Counted from the stretch's first letter, positions 17,921 to 27,484 are shown. The stretch: 64,000 bases of DNA from CAVPXC01 sp963709505 (GCA_963709505.1 CAVPXC010000005.1:1-64000), one strand, 5' to 3'. A program made the numbers and translations. Notes: generated by a model from the sequence alone, not told the origin.

Positions 17921-19555
17921 TCAACCGCCACTGAGCGGTGCGTTGGTCCCGGTGAGAATCTGCTGGTATACCTCGTAGTCGCCGAAATACTGTCGATCGT
18001 ACGGCTTCCCTTCGAAGTCGCCGCTAAACAACCAACGCTTGAGGTACTGCATGGTTGCCAGAACACCCGATTGCCGGTCGTAGCAAGCCTCACCCTCGAA
18101 CACCACGGTCCAGCCCTTCCCCTGCTCGACCTCCTTGGTACGCTTGTCGGTGCACCAAAGGGACAATCGGCGACCCAGGAGATCGATACTCCGATTCTCG
18201 GGTCCAGGGTCCATGCCCGCAAAGATGCTAAACAGCGGCGCATCGGCGCCTTGGGTTTGGCGCTCTTTGCCCGTGTAGCGATCTACTTGGGCGATCCACT
18301 CCTCGCGCTTGCCGCACTGCTCTACCCAAGTTGCCTCGCGCTTTACCTCCAACCAACGAGGCGGGCGCACTTGCAGCGTACTGGCCTCACTCTGTCCCAG
18401 GCACTCCTCCTGCACACACCCCTCGGCATGACATTCCCAGCGCACCGCCCACGAGGCCTCCAGGTCATCCGGTATGATCGGTGACACCACAGGCACGGCT
18501 GACAAGTCGCCCTGGAAAGTAGCAACCGTCTTGCTGACCCATGCCGGCTTGCCGTCGGTACAACAGATCTGCCACCAACTGCGGTCCAAGTTGCTCCCAA
18601 ACACATCCAACGCGGTCCCTTGAGCTGCCGTGCCCACGACGTCAAACTCCATCCCTGGTCCGCCGCGCAGGTTCACCTGGCTGTTGCGAACCAGTGCAAT
18701 TCCTGCCGGTGTGGGCACAGGTGTTGCTGTGGGCGTCGAGGTGGGCGACCCGGTTGGAGCTACGGTGGGTGATCCGGTCGCCTCCGGGTTGACTTGAGGA
18801 GGCCAGGGGAGCCCGGAGATCGCCGTGCCGGCCGGGGAAGGTGTGCCGGTCGAAACAGGCGTACGCACGGATTCGGTCAACACAACAGTTTGGATCGGCG
18901 ATAGCGTAACCGTCGGCGTTGACGAAGGCGATTGCGTCGACGTTGGGGTGGCCGTCGGCGTTGACGATGGCGTTGGGGTGGCCGTCGGCGTTGACGATGA
19001 CGTTGGGGTGGCCGTCGGCGTTGACGATGGCGTTGGGGTGGCCGTTAGGAGCGCCGGCGTCTCGGTCGTGAGAGACAATGCCACGGACCGGGTAAGAGGA
19101 AGAGTGGATGTAACGGCTGTCGATGTCGTCACAACCGCTGTCACGGCCGGTCCTTGCTCCGAGCTAGCGGCGTCCACCGTCGTACTCACGGCCGATACGG
19201 AGGTGATCACGTTTGTCGCAGTCAGCACATCCGTTGCGGTGAGCACATCCGTCGCAGTCAGCGCATTTGTCGCGGTCAACGCCTCCGTTCCGCTGATTGG
19301 TACAGAAACGGTCATAGGTGCCGTCGCTGTGATCGAAACAGTCGGCGAAACGGCCACCGCCGTGACCTGAGCAATGGTCTGAGCTGCTGCCGCCTCAGTA
19401 GCCTTGGCCGAGGCGATCAGTTGGGTGGCTGCGGCTTCCGTCGCACGCAACGACGTGTAGCGCGCATAATCCTCCAATTGCTGCTCTGACAACATAGGAG
19501 GCGCACACGCCGCCAAGAAAAGCAGGGACGTCAACAGAGCAATGCGCACTCTCAT
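17921..19555 (-). CDS. Lipoprotein with Thr/Pro repeats and SH3-like domain
   Basis: 544 residues. ATG at 19555 has GAAAGGAGGAGG upstream. A lipobox (LLFLAACAPP) ends the signal peptide. Next comes an Ala/Thr helical stretch, then a long low-complexity linker of TAT-type and SSTPTATPTP-type repeats. These are encoded by 18-bp units (19215-19286) and 30-bp units (18941-19046). The folded part starts at VRNSQVNLRGGPGMEFDVVG, a bacterial SH3 domain; proteins with it usually touch cell wall. It is followed by a Cys-rich domain (WWQICCTDGKPAWVS, WECHAEGCVQEECLG, DRYTGKERQ). The linker probably spans the envelope. Exact function unknown. Confidence 0.75.
   Translation of the reverse strand: MRVRIALLTSLLFLAACAPPMLSEQQLEDYARYTSLRATEAAATQLIASAKATEAAAAQTIAQVTAVAVSPTVSITATAPMTVSVPISGTEALTATNALTATDVLTATDVLTATNVITSVSAVSTTVDAASSEQGPAVTAVVTTSTAVTSTLPLTRSVALSLTTETPALLTATPTPSSTPTATPTSSSTPTATPTPSSTPTATPTSTQSPSSTPTVTLSPIQTVVLTESVRTPVSTGTPSPAGTAISGLPWPPQVNPEATGSPTVAPTGSPTSTPTATPVPTPAGIALVRNSQVNLRGGPGMEFDVVGTAAQGTALDVFGSNLDRSWWQICCTDGKPAWVSKTVATFQGDLSAVPVVSPIIPDDLEASWAVRWECHAEGCVQEECLGQSEASTLQVRPPRWLEVKREATWVEQCGKREEWIAQVDRYTGKERQTQGADAPLFSIFAGMDPGPENRSIDLLGRRLSLWCTDKRTKEVEQGKGWTVVFEGEACYDRQSGVLATMQYLKRWLFSGDFEGKPYDRQYFGDYEVYQQILTGTNAPLSGG
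18941..19046 (-). repeat. 30-bp coding minisatellite (about 3.5 copies)
   Basis: The unit CGTTGGGGTGGCCGTCGGCG plus TTGACGATGG occurs at 18941-18970, 18971-19000 and 19001-19030, with a partial copy to 19046. On the coding strand it encodes SSTPTATPT(P/S), the Thr/Pro linker of the lipoprotein. Copy number could vary between strains. Confidence 0.9.
19215..19286 (-). repeat. 18-bp coding repeats (4 copies)
   Basis: Four adjacent 18-bp units of the form GT(C/T)GC(A/G)GT(C/G)A(G/A)C followed by six variable bases, encoding LTAT(D/N) hexapeptides in the lipoprotein. Confidence 0.8.
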
Positions 19556-19673
19556 GGACCTCCTCCTTTCAGGAAGCACACTCTCGCGATCGGTGCAAGC
19601 CAGGAACAACACAAATATTATAGACTGCGGATGAAAGACTGTCAATCCGCCAATGGGTGCCTACACCCTATCA

Positions 19674-21145
19674 CTAAGCGCCTGCGAACGGCGCCCCGAG
19701 CACCTGGCTGAGCCGCTCCACCAGCGCCACGTTGTCGGTGATCGCCAGCATCAAGACCGTACCCTGACGCCAGAAGTGCGGCGGGGCCGCCCACGAGAGC
19801 GCCATGCCGTCGATGCTGCTGGCGTCAGACGCCAACCCGGCCACGTCGTCAGCCAGCGTCGCCTCGTCAGGATACTCGAAGACCTGCACCGGCTGCCCGT
19901 CCACGTTCAAGATCACACCGTTCGCCGACAGATATGGCTTGACGATACGACCCGGCGCCGGCGCCACCCTGGCGCCGGCCGCAACGAGATCGCCGATCAG
20001 GTCAGCCAGGCCATACGCTGCGATCGCCGTGCTGACAGCCGTTGGGCTGGCCGCTGCCACCGGCTGTTCGGTAGGCGGCGGCGTCGGTTTACGGGTCGCC
20101 GTAGGAGCAACCGTTGACACAGACGGTGCGGTTGCGGACCGTACTGCCGTTGCCGTGACCGGAACGCTCACGCCCGGCTCCAGCGCAGGGCGAGCCGCCA
20201 GCTGTTCCGGCGCAAAAAAGCTGTCGACCAGAGCGCTCGAGATGACCTGCAGCCAATCCGGCAACGCGCCTTCCTGGCTGCGCACCTTGTATGCGCCGAA
20301 CAGATTGCGATAGACGAGCTCGTAACCGGGGCAGCTCTCACAGGCGACCTCCGGCAGGTAGTCGCCGCGGCGCTGGCGCAAATTGGCGGCCTCCAACATC
20401 TTCAGCAGCGCCGCCATCTCCTTCTCGGTCAACTGACCGGCCTGCACCTCGCCCGCTCGAGCCACGCTGTAGGTACGATCCATATTGATCATCAGCCGTT
20501 CATCGCCTGCCAGGCCCTTGCGGACAAATTCTACCAACACGATGTCAGGCGCCGGTAGCGGAGTTGCCAGAGTTGGGGAGATCACCGCCTGGGCCGAGGA
20601 ACCCTGCTGAAAGGCCGCCACTCGCGTGGGATCCGGCGACAGCAGCAGGTTGTCGAGCAGCGGCAGAAGTGACTGCGCCCACGCGGGCACCTCGGCCTCG
20701 TGGGTTTTCAGTGTTCCCTGCAACAGAGCCCCCGTCGCATGAGCTCATACTGAAACGCATCGGCTGGAACCGGCCCCGGCGTGGGCGCTTGTTGGACGTT
20801 CCGGTAAAAATCAGCCGACTCGAACGCCGCCTCGATCTGGGCCTGCTCAGCCGGGCTCAGCTGGAACGCCACCGGCCCCTCGCCGCGACGCGCCAACGCC
20901 ACGTGGCCGTCCAGGAAGAGCTGGGCGCGTGTGTCAAGCCCAGCCACACCACCCGTCCTTTGATACGTCACGATCTCGTAAGTCGCAGGGTCGATCCCCA
21001 ACGGCAAGGGGGCCGGTTGCGATCCGGCCGGGGCGCCTCCGGACACGCTGGCCGGGGCAGTCCCGACACAGCCAACAACTACCAGCCCAGTGAGCGCCAG
21101 GGCAATGACGATGAAGACAGCAGTGAGACGGTTACGCTGGGTCAT
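19674..21145 (-). CDS. Large lipoprotein with Pro/Thr linker, one frameshift
   Basis: Start ATG at 21145 with a lipobox (LTGLVVVGCVGT). First folded part: YEIVTYQRTGGVAGLDTRAQ, LFLDGHVALARRGEGP, FQLSPAEQAQIEAAFES. The frame is lost near 20730 in a run of five C (G on the coding strand); one more base would link YELMRRG to ALLQGTLKTHEAEVPAWAQS. The second half includes LLPLLDNLLLSP, ARAGEVQAGQLTEKEMAALL and a Thr/Pro linker. The C-terminal domain (ANGVILNVDGQPVQVFEYPD, GTVLMLAITDNVALVERLSQ) would lie outside the membrane. I do not know the family. The homopolymer context makes a sequencing error the likeliest cause of the break. Confidence 0.65.
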
Positions 21146-21268
21146 GGGTAAGACATGCTCCTTGGTGTATCAAAATGGAACGAACTGGAGTATATCACGA
21201 TTGGGCACGATCGACCATTCGTCGGCGATCGTTCAGCATCGGCGACGGGATGATGCGGTCCGTGGAGC

Positions 21269-21991
21269 TCAAATCCCCATCACGATGATGACGTGACGTC
21301 GTCGCGGCCCATGGACTCCAACCGACGGGTGAAGCTCGATATCCCGCGAGCGGCTGACACCAGTCAGGGCCGTCAGGCTGCTCGTCCGGGCCAACGAGAC
21401 GCCTGCGGAGCGTTGAGCCGAAAGCCAACTCTGGACAGTGGGATACAAATGGCTGGCCGGCAGCAGCACCAGGTGCCGGCGCACCATCTGGCTCACCAGC
21501 AACGGCCGGCCGGGGCCGCTGGCGAGTAACAATGTGCCCGTCTCGGCGATCGCAGCGTCGGCTCCGGTGATGCCCACCTCCACCGTTTCGATCCCGGCCA
21601 GCAACTCTTTGCGTCCCGGGGGATCCTGTGGCCGCAGTTTCTCAGGCATGGCCCGCAGATTGGGAGTCGTCGCTGCCACGTCCAGTGCATCTAGCGTTTC
21701 GAGAACCCCAGGCACGGGTAGATTCTCGGCCGACCAGGTGATCAGCCGGCGAGTGCCCTCGTCGTTCAACCCACTGACGAGCTTGAGCCGCGCTGTGATC
21801 GGGCTTTCAGCGATCTCCCAGGTGACCGACAGCCTATCCAGCGACTGGGTGAAACGGTCCATCAGGGCGGCCGGCGTTTCAGCCACCTGCTGGACGACGG
21901 CGGGAACCGGCTGCGTTGGCTTGTCAGGGGCTATCCATCTATCCATGCCGGCAGCGAGGCGTTCAAGAATCACCTGGCGCGAGTCGCTCAT
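21269..21991 (-). CDS. lutC: LUD-domain protein, LutC-like
   Basis: 240 residues. ATG at 21991 overlaps the stop of the upstream lutB by four bases (ATGA), so the pair is translationally coupled. LUD-fold features: NLPVPGVLETLDALDVAATT, VGITGADAAIAETGTLLLAS, LVSQMVRRHLVLLPASHLYP and a C-terminal SRDIELHPSVGVHGP, ending VHGPRRRHVIIV. Family members take part in lactate oxidation by the LutABC complex. It is intact. No LutA-like gene is adjacent, so the complex is incomplete here or the subunit is elsewhere. Confidence 0.85.
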   Translation of the reverse strand: MSDSRQVILERLAAGMDRWIAPDKPTQPVPAVVQQVAETPAALMDRFTQSLDRLSVTWEIAESPITARLKLVSGLNDEGTRRLITWSAENLPVPGVLETLDALDVAATTPNLRAMPEKLRPQDPPGRKELLAGIETVEVGITGADAAIAETGTLLLASGPGRPLLVSQMVRRHLVLLPASHLYPTVQSWLSAQRSAGVSLARTSSLTALTGVSRSRDIELHPSVGVHGPRRRHVIIVMGI

Positions 21992-23505
21992 GGTCTGTCC
22001 TCGCCGCGACGGGCCTGCCAACGCTCGCGGAACGTCCGCTGTGCAGGCCGAGGCAGATCGCGGTCTCGGGTCCAGCTGCGCAGCGGCGGTGGCAGGCGAT
22101 GGATGCGCTCCTTGCCGAACGGCCACGCGCTGCCCACCAACCAGCGATGCAGCTGGCCATACTTCTCAGGGCTTGCCATCGCCCAGGCAAACAGCCGCCT
22201 GCTCAACTGTTGACCGGTCGACGCCCGGCCAGCATGGTTGAGATCGCCGCGCAGCCTGATCAACAGCCGGGGGATATCGATCCCTACCGGGCAGACGTCG
22301 GCACATGCGCCGCACAGGGTGCTGGCTTGCGGCAAGTCGGCAAAGGGCGTGCCGGTCAGCACCGCAGATAGAGCGATCGGCGACGCCGGCGCGGACGCTG
22401 AGGATCGCCGCGCGGGTCTTTCGACGCGCACGGGCTTCTGTCCAGCCAGTGCGATACGCGGCGCGGGCGCCGGCAGCAGCGGCAGCATCACCGCCCCGAT
22501 CGGTCCGGCCGGTTTGCCACCGTAGGCCTGGCCGCCGATCTCGCGATACACCGGGCAGATGTTGAGACAAGCGCCGCACTTGATGCATGCCAGCACCTCG
22601 CCATAGCCCCAGCGCAGCAAGTCACTACGGCCGTTGTCCACGATCACCAGAACCAGCTCGTCAGGACCGTCAGGCTCCCCGAGCCGGGCTGGACCATCGA
22701 GCAGGGTGACGCTGCCAGCAAGCGCGCCACCGCTGGCGCTGCGCGCCTGCAACTGCAGCAGGAAGAACAGCTCCTCCAGCGAGGATACGACCTGGTCGAT
22801 CCCCATCACAGCGACGTGAATGGGTGCCACGGCCAAGCCGAAGCGATCGCCGCCACTATCGCTAGCTAGGGCCAACGCGCCCGTCTCAGCCACGGCAAAG
22901 TCAACTCCGCCGATGCTCATGTCGGCCTGGAGAAACCGGCTGCGCAGCGTGAAGCGCGCCATACCGGCCAGCGACTGGATGTCCACGGTCTCGGGCATGT
23001 CGAGCTGTTCCGTAAACAAGGCGGCCACCTCCTGCTTGCGCCAGTGCATCGCCGGGTAGACCGGGTGCGATGAGCTATCGCCGGATAGCTGAAGGATCGC
23101 GTCGCCAAGCTCCGTGTCGACTGCCCGCAGGCCGGCCGCCTCGAGCGCAGCGTCGAGCCCGATCTCCTCGGCGACGGCCGACCGGCTGCGCACGATCGTC
23201 TTCACACGGCGAGCCTGGGCCAAGGCGACGATGATGCGGCTGGCCTCGGCGGCATCATCGGCCCAAACGACATCTCCGCCGTTGGCCGTCACCTGCGCTT
23301 CTAGCTGCAGAAGCAGCGCCGGTAGCTGGCCGAGCGCGTGTTCACGCATCGCCCGGGCTGCGGCCTGCAACTCGGCAAAGTCCTCCGTCTGTGAATAGCC
23401 TTCGTTCCGCAGCCGGTTCAACAAGCTCGTCGAGCGGGTCAACGTCGTGCGGAGCGGGTCGTTCTTGAGAGCGTCGTCGACGCGATTGAAGAATGTTGGG
23501 GACAT
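21988..23505 (-). CDS. lutB: Iron-sulfur LUD-domain protein, LutB-like
   Basis: 505 residues from the ATG at 23505. The N-terminal LUD domain has SIGGVDFAVAETGALALASD and MGIDQVVSSLEELFFLLQLQ. It is followed by two [4Fe-4S] motifs, CIKCGACLNICPVYR and CGACADVCPVGID, as in LutB/YkgF. The protein probably carries electrons from L-lactate oxidation to the membrane chain. The C-terminal tail (QARRGEDRP) overlaps lutC. An alternative in-frame start further upstream (23643) would add a non-conserved stretch, so I prefer 23505. Confidence 0.88.
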   Translation of the reverse strand: MSPTFFNRVDDALKNDPLRTTLTRSTSLLNRLRNEGYSQTEDFAELQAAARAMREHALGQLPALLLQLEAQVTANGGDVVWADDAAEASRIIVALAQARRVKTIVRSRSAVAEEIGLDAALEAAGLRAVDTELGDAILQLSGDSSSHPVYPAMHWRKQEVAALFTEQLDMPETVDIQSLAGMARFTLRSRFLQADMSIGGVDFAVAETGALALASDSGGDRFGLAVAPIHVAVMGIDQVVSSLEELFFLLQLQARSASGGALAGSVTLLDGPARLGEPDGPDELVLVIVDNGRSDLLRWGYGEVLACIKCGACLNICPVYREIGGQAYGGKPAGPIGAVMLPLLPAPAPRIALAGQKPVRVERPARRSSASAPASPIALSAVLTGTPFADLPQASTLCGACADVCPVGIDIPRLLIRLRGDLNHAGRASTGQQLSRRLFAWAMASPEKYGQLHRWLVGSAWPFGKERIHRLPPPLRSWTRDRDLPRPAQRTFRERWQARRGEDRP

Positions 23506-23685
23506 AAAAACCGCGGATTGGCGGAGCCGCGGACCAGAGGTCTGAGAAGCTGCTGCTCCGCGGATCAAAAGTGTCTTGAGCTGCAACGGCCAGAATCGAC
23601 TGAGGCCCAGGCCAGAGATAGAACCACGGATCGACACGATCACGCATCTCCGATCTCCGGTCCGCGCCTCCTCCAGTCCGCGGTT

Positions 23686-24948
23686 CTAGTCGCGTTTGAA
23701 CGCCGAATAATCCGTCGTGCGATACTTGCTGGCGCCGACGCCGGCAATGTCGAGCATGGCTTCGACCTTCATCGGCAGGCCGAAGATCTTGATGAAGCCC
23801 TCGGCATCCTGCTGGTCGTAGACGTCCTCTTCGCCAAACGTGGCGTAATCTTCTCGATAAAGTGAGAATGGCGAGCGCCGGCCGACCAGGATGCAGTTGC
23901 CCTTGTACAGCTTCAGCCGAACGCTGCCGGTGAGAGTCTCCTGTGTGTTTCTGACGAAGGCGTCCAACGCATGGCGTAGGGGAGTGAACCACTGGCCATT
24001 GTAGGTGAGCTCCGCGTATTTGAGCGCTACCTGCTGCTTGTAGTGCAGCGTTTCCTTGTCCAGACACAACTCCTCGAGCGCCTGATGGGCGGCGTACAGA
24101 ATCGTTCCGCCCGGCGTCTCGTACACGCCGTGGGACTTCATGCCCACCAAGCGATTCTCCACCAGATCGATCCGGCCGATGCCGTGCTTTGCGCCGACAG
24201 CGTTCAGCGCCTCGATCAAGCTGATTGGACCTTTGGCCACGCCGTTGATGCGCTTGGGAACGCCGCTGTGAAAGTCGATCGCGACCTCCTCTGGCTCATT
24301 GGGTGCGGCTTCCGGGCTGACCGACCACTGATACATCGGCTCTTCAGGCTCATTCCACGGATCCTCGAGCAGACCGCCCTCGTGGCTAAGATGCCAGATA
24401 TTGCGGTCGCGGCTGTAGATCGATTTCTCGGTGGCGGTGACGGGCACATTGTGCTCGGCGGCGTAGTCCAGCGCATCCTTACGGCTGCGGATCGACCACT
24501 CGCGCCAGGGCGCGATCACACGCAGCCGAGGGTTGAGAGCCATCACGGTGAGCTCGAAACGCACTTGGTCGTTGCCCTTGCCTGTACAGCCGTGTGCAAC
24601 GGCGTCAGCGCCCTCAAGCTCGGCGACCTCGACCATGCGCTTGGCGATCAGCGGCCGGGCCACACTGGTGCCCAACAGGTACTTGCGCTCGTAGATCGCG
24701 CCGGCCTGAAGCATTGGATACAGGTAATCCGTGATGAATTCCTCGCGCAGGTCTTCGATGTAGATCTTGGAGGCGCCGGAAGCGATTGCCTTCTCTTCCA
24801 GGCCGCCCAATTCCTCGCCCTGGCCTAGGTTGGCCGTCAGGCAGATAACCTCGCATTTGTAGGTATTGCGCAGCCACGGGACAATGACCGAGGTGTCCAG
24901 CCCGCCGGAGTAGGCGAGAACGACTTTCTTAACAGGAGGTGTTGCCAT
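23686..24948 (-). CDS. argG: Argininosuccinate synthase
   Basis: 420 residues, full length. It joins citrulline and aspartate at the cost of ATP to give argininosuccinate, the penultimate step of arginine synthesis, in the cytoplasm. The ATP-pyrophosphatase P-loop AYSGGLDTSV is near the start, with TSVARPLIAK, AHGCTGKGNDQVRFE, RDRNIWHLSHEG and GRIDLVENRLVGMKSHGVYE conserved. It lies apart from the argCBDA-like cluster but on the same strand. An 8-bp GTGAGATA array precedes it (24963-25009). It is intact and very likely active. Confidence 0.97.
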   Translation of the reverse strand: MATPPVKKVVLAYSGGLDTSVIVPWLRNTYKCEVICLTANLGQGEELGGLEEKAIASGASKIYIEDLREEFITDYLYPMLQAGAIYERKYLLGTSVARPLIAKRMVEVAELEGADAVAHGCTGKGNDQVRFELTVMALNPRLRVIAPWREWSIRSRKDALDYAAEHNVPVTATEKSIYSRDRNIWHLSHEGGLLEDPWNEPEEPMYQWSVSPEAAPNEPEEVAIDFHSGVPKRINGVAKGPISLIEALNAVGAKHGIGRIDLVENRLVGMKSHGVYETPGGTILYAAHQALEELCLDKETLHYKQQVALKYAELTYNGQWFTPLRHALDAFVRNTQETLTGSVRLKLYKGNCILVGRRSPFSLYREDYATFGEEDVYDQQDAEGFIKIFGLPMKVEAMLDIAGVGASKYRTTDYSAFKRD

Positions 24949-24962
24949 GATTTGTCTTCCTT

Positions 24963-25009
24963 TGGTGAGATGGTGAAATAGTGAGATAGTGAGATAGTGA
25001 GATAGTGCG
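24963..25009. repeat. 8-bp GTGAGATA tandem array
   Basis: Short tandem copies of GTGAGATA, some with one mismatch, directly before the argG start. A related array in the other orientation is at 42569-42598. Confidence 0.85.
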
Positions 25010-25038
25010 CCGGTCGACTAGGAGATCGTCCCGCAGCC

Positions 25039-25093
25039 GTAGGGGCGTACCCTTGCGGTCGCCCGCAGGGCAGGCGCAAGGCCGTGCCCCTAC
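25039..25093. repeat. GTAGGGGC...GCCCCTAC palindromic repeat
   Basis: Inverted repeat with ends GTAGGGGCGTACCC and GCCGTGCCCCTAC around GCCCGCAGGGCAGGCG. It belongs to the family also seen at 28866, 46316 and 62917. It sits between the methyltransferase and argG, and may act as a transcript hairpin or protein-binding site. Confidence 0.8.
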
Positions 25094-25121
25094 AGATTGA
25101 GAAGATGCACCCATATCAACC

Positions 25122-25904
25122 CTACAATGGTTCACGCAGCCCTGGCGTGATGCATATGATTGCGAAAACCCGGTGCGGGACGAGCATGGGTTCGGCTGAG
25201 AAATCCTGCGCCAACAGTGATTGAAATTCGGCATCGAAAACAAGGACCTGGTCGGGAGTAAGGGTCGCGGCAATCGGCGCGCTCGCCCGCACCCGGCCTC
25301 GCCAGGCTTCGTGGCTGTAGGGCAAATCGACATCGAACGAGAAGGTTTCGATGTCGCCGAATCCGGCCTCTGCCACGTCGCGCACCCACTCCGGATGAAT
25401 GCCGACGCCGCCAAGGTAGGTCCACCATGGGTTGTGCCGGACGATGAGTGTCTCGGTGGCCTCAACCATGTTGCCGCGCATTGGCAGCCAGTCCAAATAC
25501 GCGATCAACAGACGGCCGCCGGGCGTCAACACACGTTGGATCTCGGCGGCAGCCCGCGGCCGGTCAAACCAGTGCCAGCACTGGCCGGCGGTGACGACGT
25601 CGAAGCTAGCTGACGGAAGGCCGGTGTCCTCGGCTGGCGCTACCCGATACTCGACGGTAACGCCGGCAGCCTCGTCCAGTCGCCTGGCGTGCTCCATCTG
25701 CGCAGCGGCGATATCCATGCCAATGACCTGACAGCCTCGCAAAGCCAAGCCGCGAGCAAGCGTGCCGGTCCCCGTACCCAGGTCAAGCAGGCGCTGGCCG
25801 GGTTGGCCGATGCCGAAGGTCGCCAAACGGTCGAAAAACGCCGGCGGGAACCCGATGCGGTAGCGGCTGTAGTCTTCTGAGGTCTTTCCGAAGTCGACAA
25901 TCAT
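25122..25904 (-). CDS. SAM-dependent methyltransferase (Methyltransf_11)
   Basis: 260 residues. The SAM motif I LLDLGTGTGTLARGLALRG is near residue 40, followed by GMDIAAAQMEHARR (motif II acidic residue), the post-motif FDVVTAGQCWHWFDRPRAAA and RVLTPGGRLLIAYLDW. The start MIVDFGKTSEDYSRYRIGFP is typical of a broad class of small-molecule methyltransferases. The substrate cannot be told. It is on the same strand as argG and the broken hicBA behind it, but nothing points to a shared pathway. Confidence 0.88.
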   Translation of the reverse strand: MIVDFGKTSEDYSRYRIGFPPAFFDRLATFGIGQPGQRLLDLGTGTGTLARGLALRGCQVIGMDIAAAQMEHARRLDEAAGVTVEYRVAPAEDTGLPSASFDVVTAGQCWHWFDRPRAAAEIQRVLTPGGRLLIAYLDWLPMRGNMVEATETLIVRHNPWWTYLGGVGIHPEWVRDVAEAGFGDIETFSFDVDLPYSHEAWRGRVRASAPIAATLTPDQVLVFDAEFQSLLAQDFSAEPMLVPHRVFAIICITPGLREPL

Positions 25905-25925
25905 ACTTGCAAATGATCCGGCCCC

Positions 25926-26138
25926 TTACTCGACAGGGCCAAATTCCTCTCTGTTAATGCCAAGATCGCGGATGATGGCGCAAATCGTACCTGGAGCAAG
26001 ATCTCCCGATCCTCAATTCGGAACAGTAGCTGTCCGGTCGTTGTTGGGGTTGTGCCAAACCTTGTGACTACCTTTCCCCTCGCGTAGTTCTTCACATCCC
26101 AGTCGCTGCAGTCGCTTGGCTAATTCTCGGTAACGCAT
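25926..26138 (-). pseudogene. hicA: HicA-like mRNA interferase, internal stop
   Basis: MRYRELAKRLQRLGCEELRE, GKGSHKVWHNPNNDRTATVPN, then an in-frame TGA (26013-26015) at the place where relatives have Trp (WGS), then GSGDLAPGTICAIIRDLGIN and REEFGPVE with TAA at 25926. It has the HicA double-stranded-RNA-binding fold, the catalytic SH (GSHKVW) and full length (70 residues) apart from that stop. HicA toxins cut mRNA; HicB neutralises them. TGG to TGA is a one-base change, so this is a mutation or sequencing error. Its ATG overlaps the hicB stop by one base (TAATG), the usual coupling. Confidence 0.75.
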
Positions 26139-26384
26139 TAGGCAGCCACAAGTAGTTCAACCGTCTGCGGACGATCGGCCAGAGTCGGTCGCAATGCCGC
26201 AGGTAATTCTTTCCCAAGTGCACGCCACGCTAATCGCAGAGCATCCAATGCATCTTGGACGTTCGCAGAAATCTCATCTGGCGTACGTCCTTCGGTTACC
26301 AGACCTGGAATATCCGGACTCGTGACCGTGAAAACGCCGCCAGGATTTGGCTCCAAATAAATGCGAGATCGAATACATCGACAT
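26138..26384 (-). pseudogene. hicB: HicB-like antitoxin, one frameshift near the start
   Basis: ATG at 26384 has GAGGTGA upstream. It reads MSMYSISH, then a one-base shift near 26365 moves into IYLEPNPGGVFTVTSPDIPG, LVTEGRTPDEISANVQDALD and LAWRALGKELP, and ends TVELLVAA. EPNxxGGFxVxxPDxPGxxTxGxTxxEA is the HicB degenerate-RNaseH-like pattern. Both partners carry a defect, so the locus is probably not functional as sequenced. No DNA-binding C-terminal domain is present, so autoregulation would need another protein. Confidence 0.7.
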
Positions 26385-26404
26385 GCCAGTCACCTCACTA
26401 CGCT

Positions 26405-27484
26405 TTACCGATACAAATTGACTACGTCCCGCATCATCGCCGCCGCAGTACCTGTCGGACCACGCTCGTCGATGCAGATGAAGATCGTCTCGAACAAATC
26501 GCTCTCGAACACGACACCCATTTCCCAGCCGTCAACGTGAGCGAGCTTGTGCTTGGGCGTTAGGGCCGTCGGCTGTACGCTCAGGTCATAGCCACCATCC
26601 GGGCGGAGTTGCGCCACACCTAGCAGCTTGACCACCCGTCCCTCTGGCCCGTCAGGCTGGGCAAAACGTCCTGGCATGGCGTTCGATGAGTTGGCCTCCT
26701 GTAACAGGTTCGATGCTCGAATTCCGATCACCGGTTGAACGTCTCGAACGGTTGCCGGGAAGCCGAGCACCGCGTTCGCCACGATCGTCAGCTTGTTGGC
26801 CGTGTCCCAGCCGTCAACGTCCAGGGTGGGATCGGTTTCGGCGATGCCGCGACGCTGGGCTTCGGCCAGAGCGTCGGCGTAGGAGTGACCGGCGGCCATT
26901 TGGGTCAGGATGTAGTTGCTGGTGCTGTTGAAAATACCCTCGACACGGCGCACCTGCGCGGCCACCAGATCGCGCTGCCCCACGTTGACAACAGGCAGGC
27001 CACCGCAAACGGTGGCTGAAAAGGCCAGCCGCGCCTCAGCCACGGCCGCGGCCCGCTGTACTTCCTGGAAGTACAGCGCGAGCGGCGCCTTGTTGGCCAG
27101 CACCACATCCAGGCCACGGTCGAGCGCCGTGAGCACGGTGCTGAGCGCAGGCTGGGCATCCCGCAGGTTAACCGGTGATGCCTCCAGGAGGATCTGGGCG
27201 CGGACTTGTGCTAACACGTCGAGCGCGGTTGCGCCGGTCAGGCCGCCCCCTGAGGGGAAGCCGGCTGCGCTGCCGCCAGCCAGCTTATGGGCCAACAGGG
27301 CAGCAGGATCGAGTCCGTTGGCGTCAACAGCCGCGCCGCGACTATCGACAACGCCAACGACCCGCAGCTGCAGCCCGTAGCGTCCGGCCAGCACCTCCCG
27401 CCGCGTATCGAGCAGATGCAGAAACTGGCGATGCACGTTGCCCAGGCCCACCAAGATGAGATCGATCGTGCAAATCATGCTCAT
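26405..27484 (-). CDS. hom: Homoserine dehydrogenase
   Basis: 359 residues. It makes homoserine from aspartate semialdehyde with NAD(P)H, on the way to threonine and methionine. The N-terminal nucleotide motif LILVGLGNVHRQFL, the Lys-containing LANKAPLAL, ATVCGGLPVVN, IFNSTSNYILTQM, GIAETDPTLDVDGWDTANKL with the catalytic region, and a C-terminal region LTPKHKLAHVDGWEMGVVFE are present. There is no ACT domain. ATG at 27484 overlaps the stop of the upstream permease gene by four bases; an ATG at 27478 is possible. thrC is elsewhere in the window on the same strand. Confidence 0.94.
   Translation of the reverse strand: MSMICTIDLILVGLGNVHRQFLHLLDTRREVLAGRYGLQLRVVGVVDSRGAAVDANGLDPAALLAHKLAGGSAAGFPSGGGLTGATALDVLAQVRAQILLEASPVNLRDAQPALSTVLTALDRGLDVVLANKAPLALYFQEVQRAAAVAEARLAFSATVCGGLPVVNVGQRDLVAAQVRRVEGIFNSTSNYILTQMAAGHSYADALAEAQRRGIAETDPTLDVDGWDTANKLTIVANAVLGFPATVRDVQPVIGIRASNLLQEANSSNAMPGRFAQPDGPEGRVVKLLGVAQLRPDGGYDLSVQPTALTPKHKLAHVDGWEMGVVFESDLFETIFICIDERGPTGTAAAMMRDVVNLYR

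Noticed and set aside
18941..19046. 30-bp direct repeats as a CRISPR array
   Set aside because: Units are directly adjacent without spacers and are in frame within a Thr/Pro linker.
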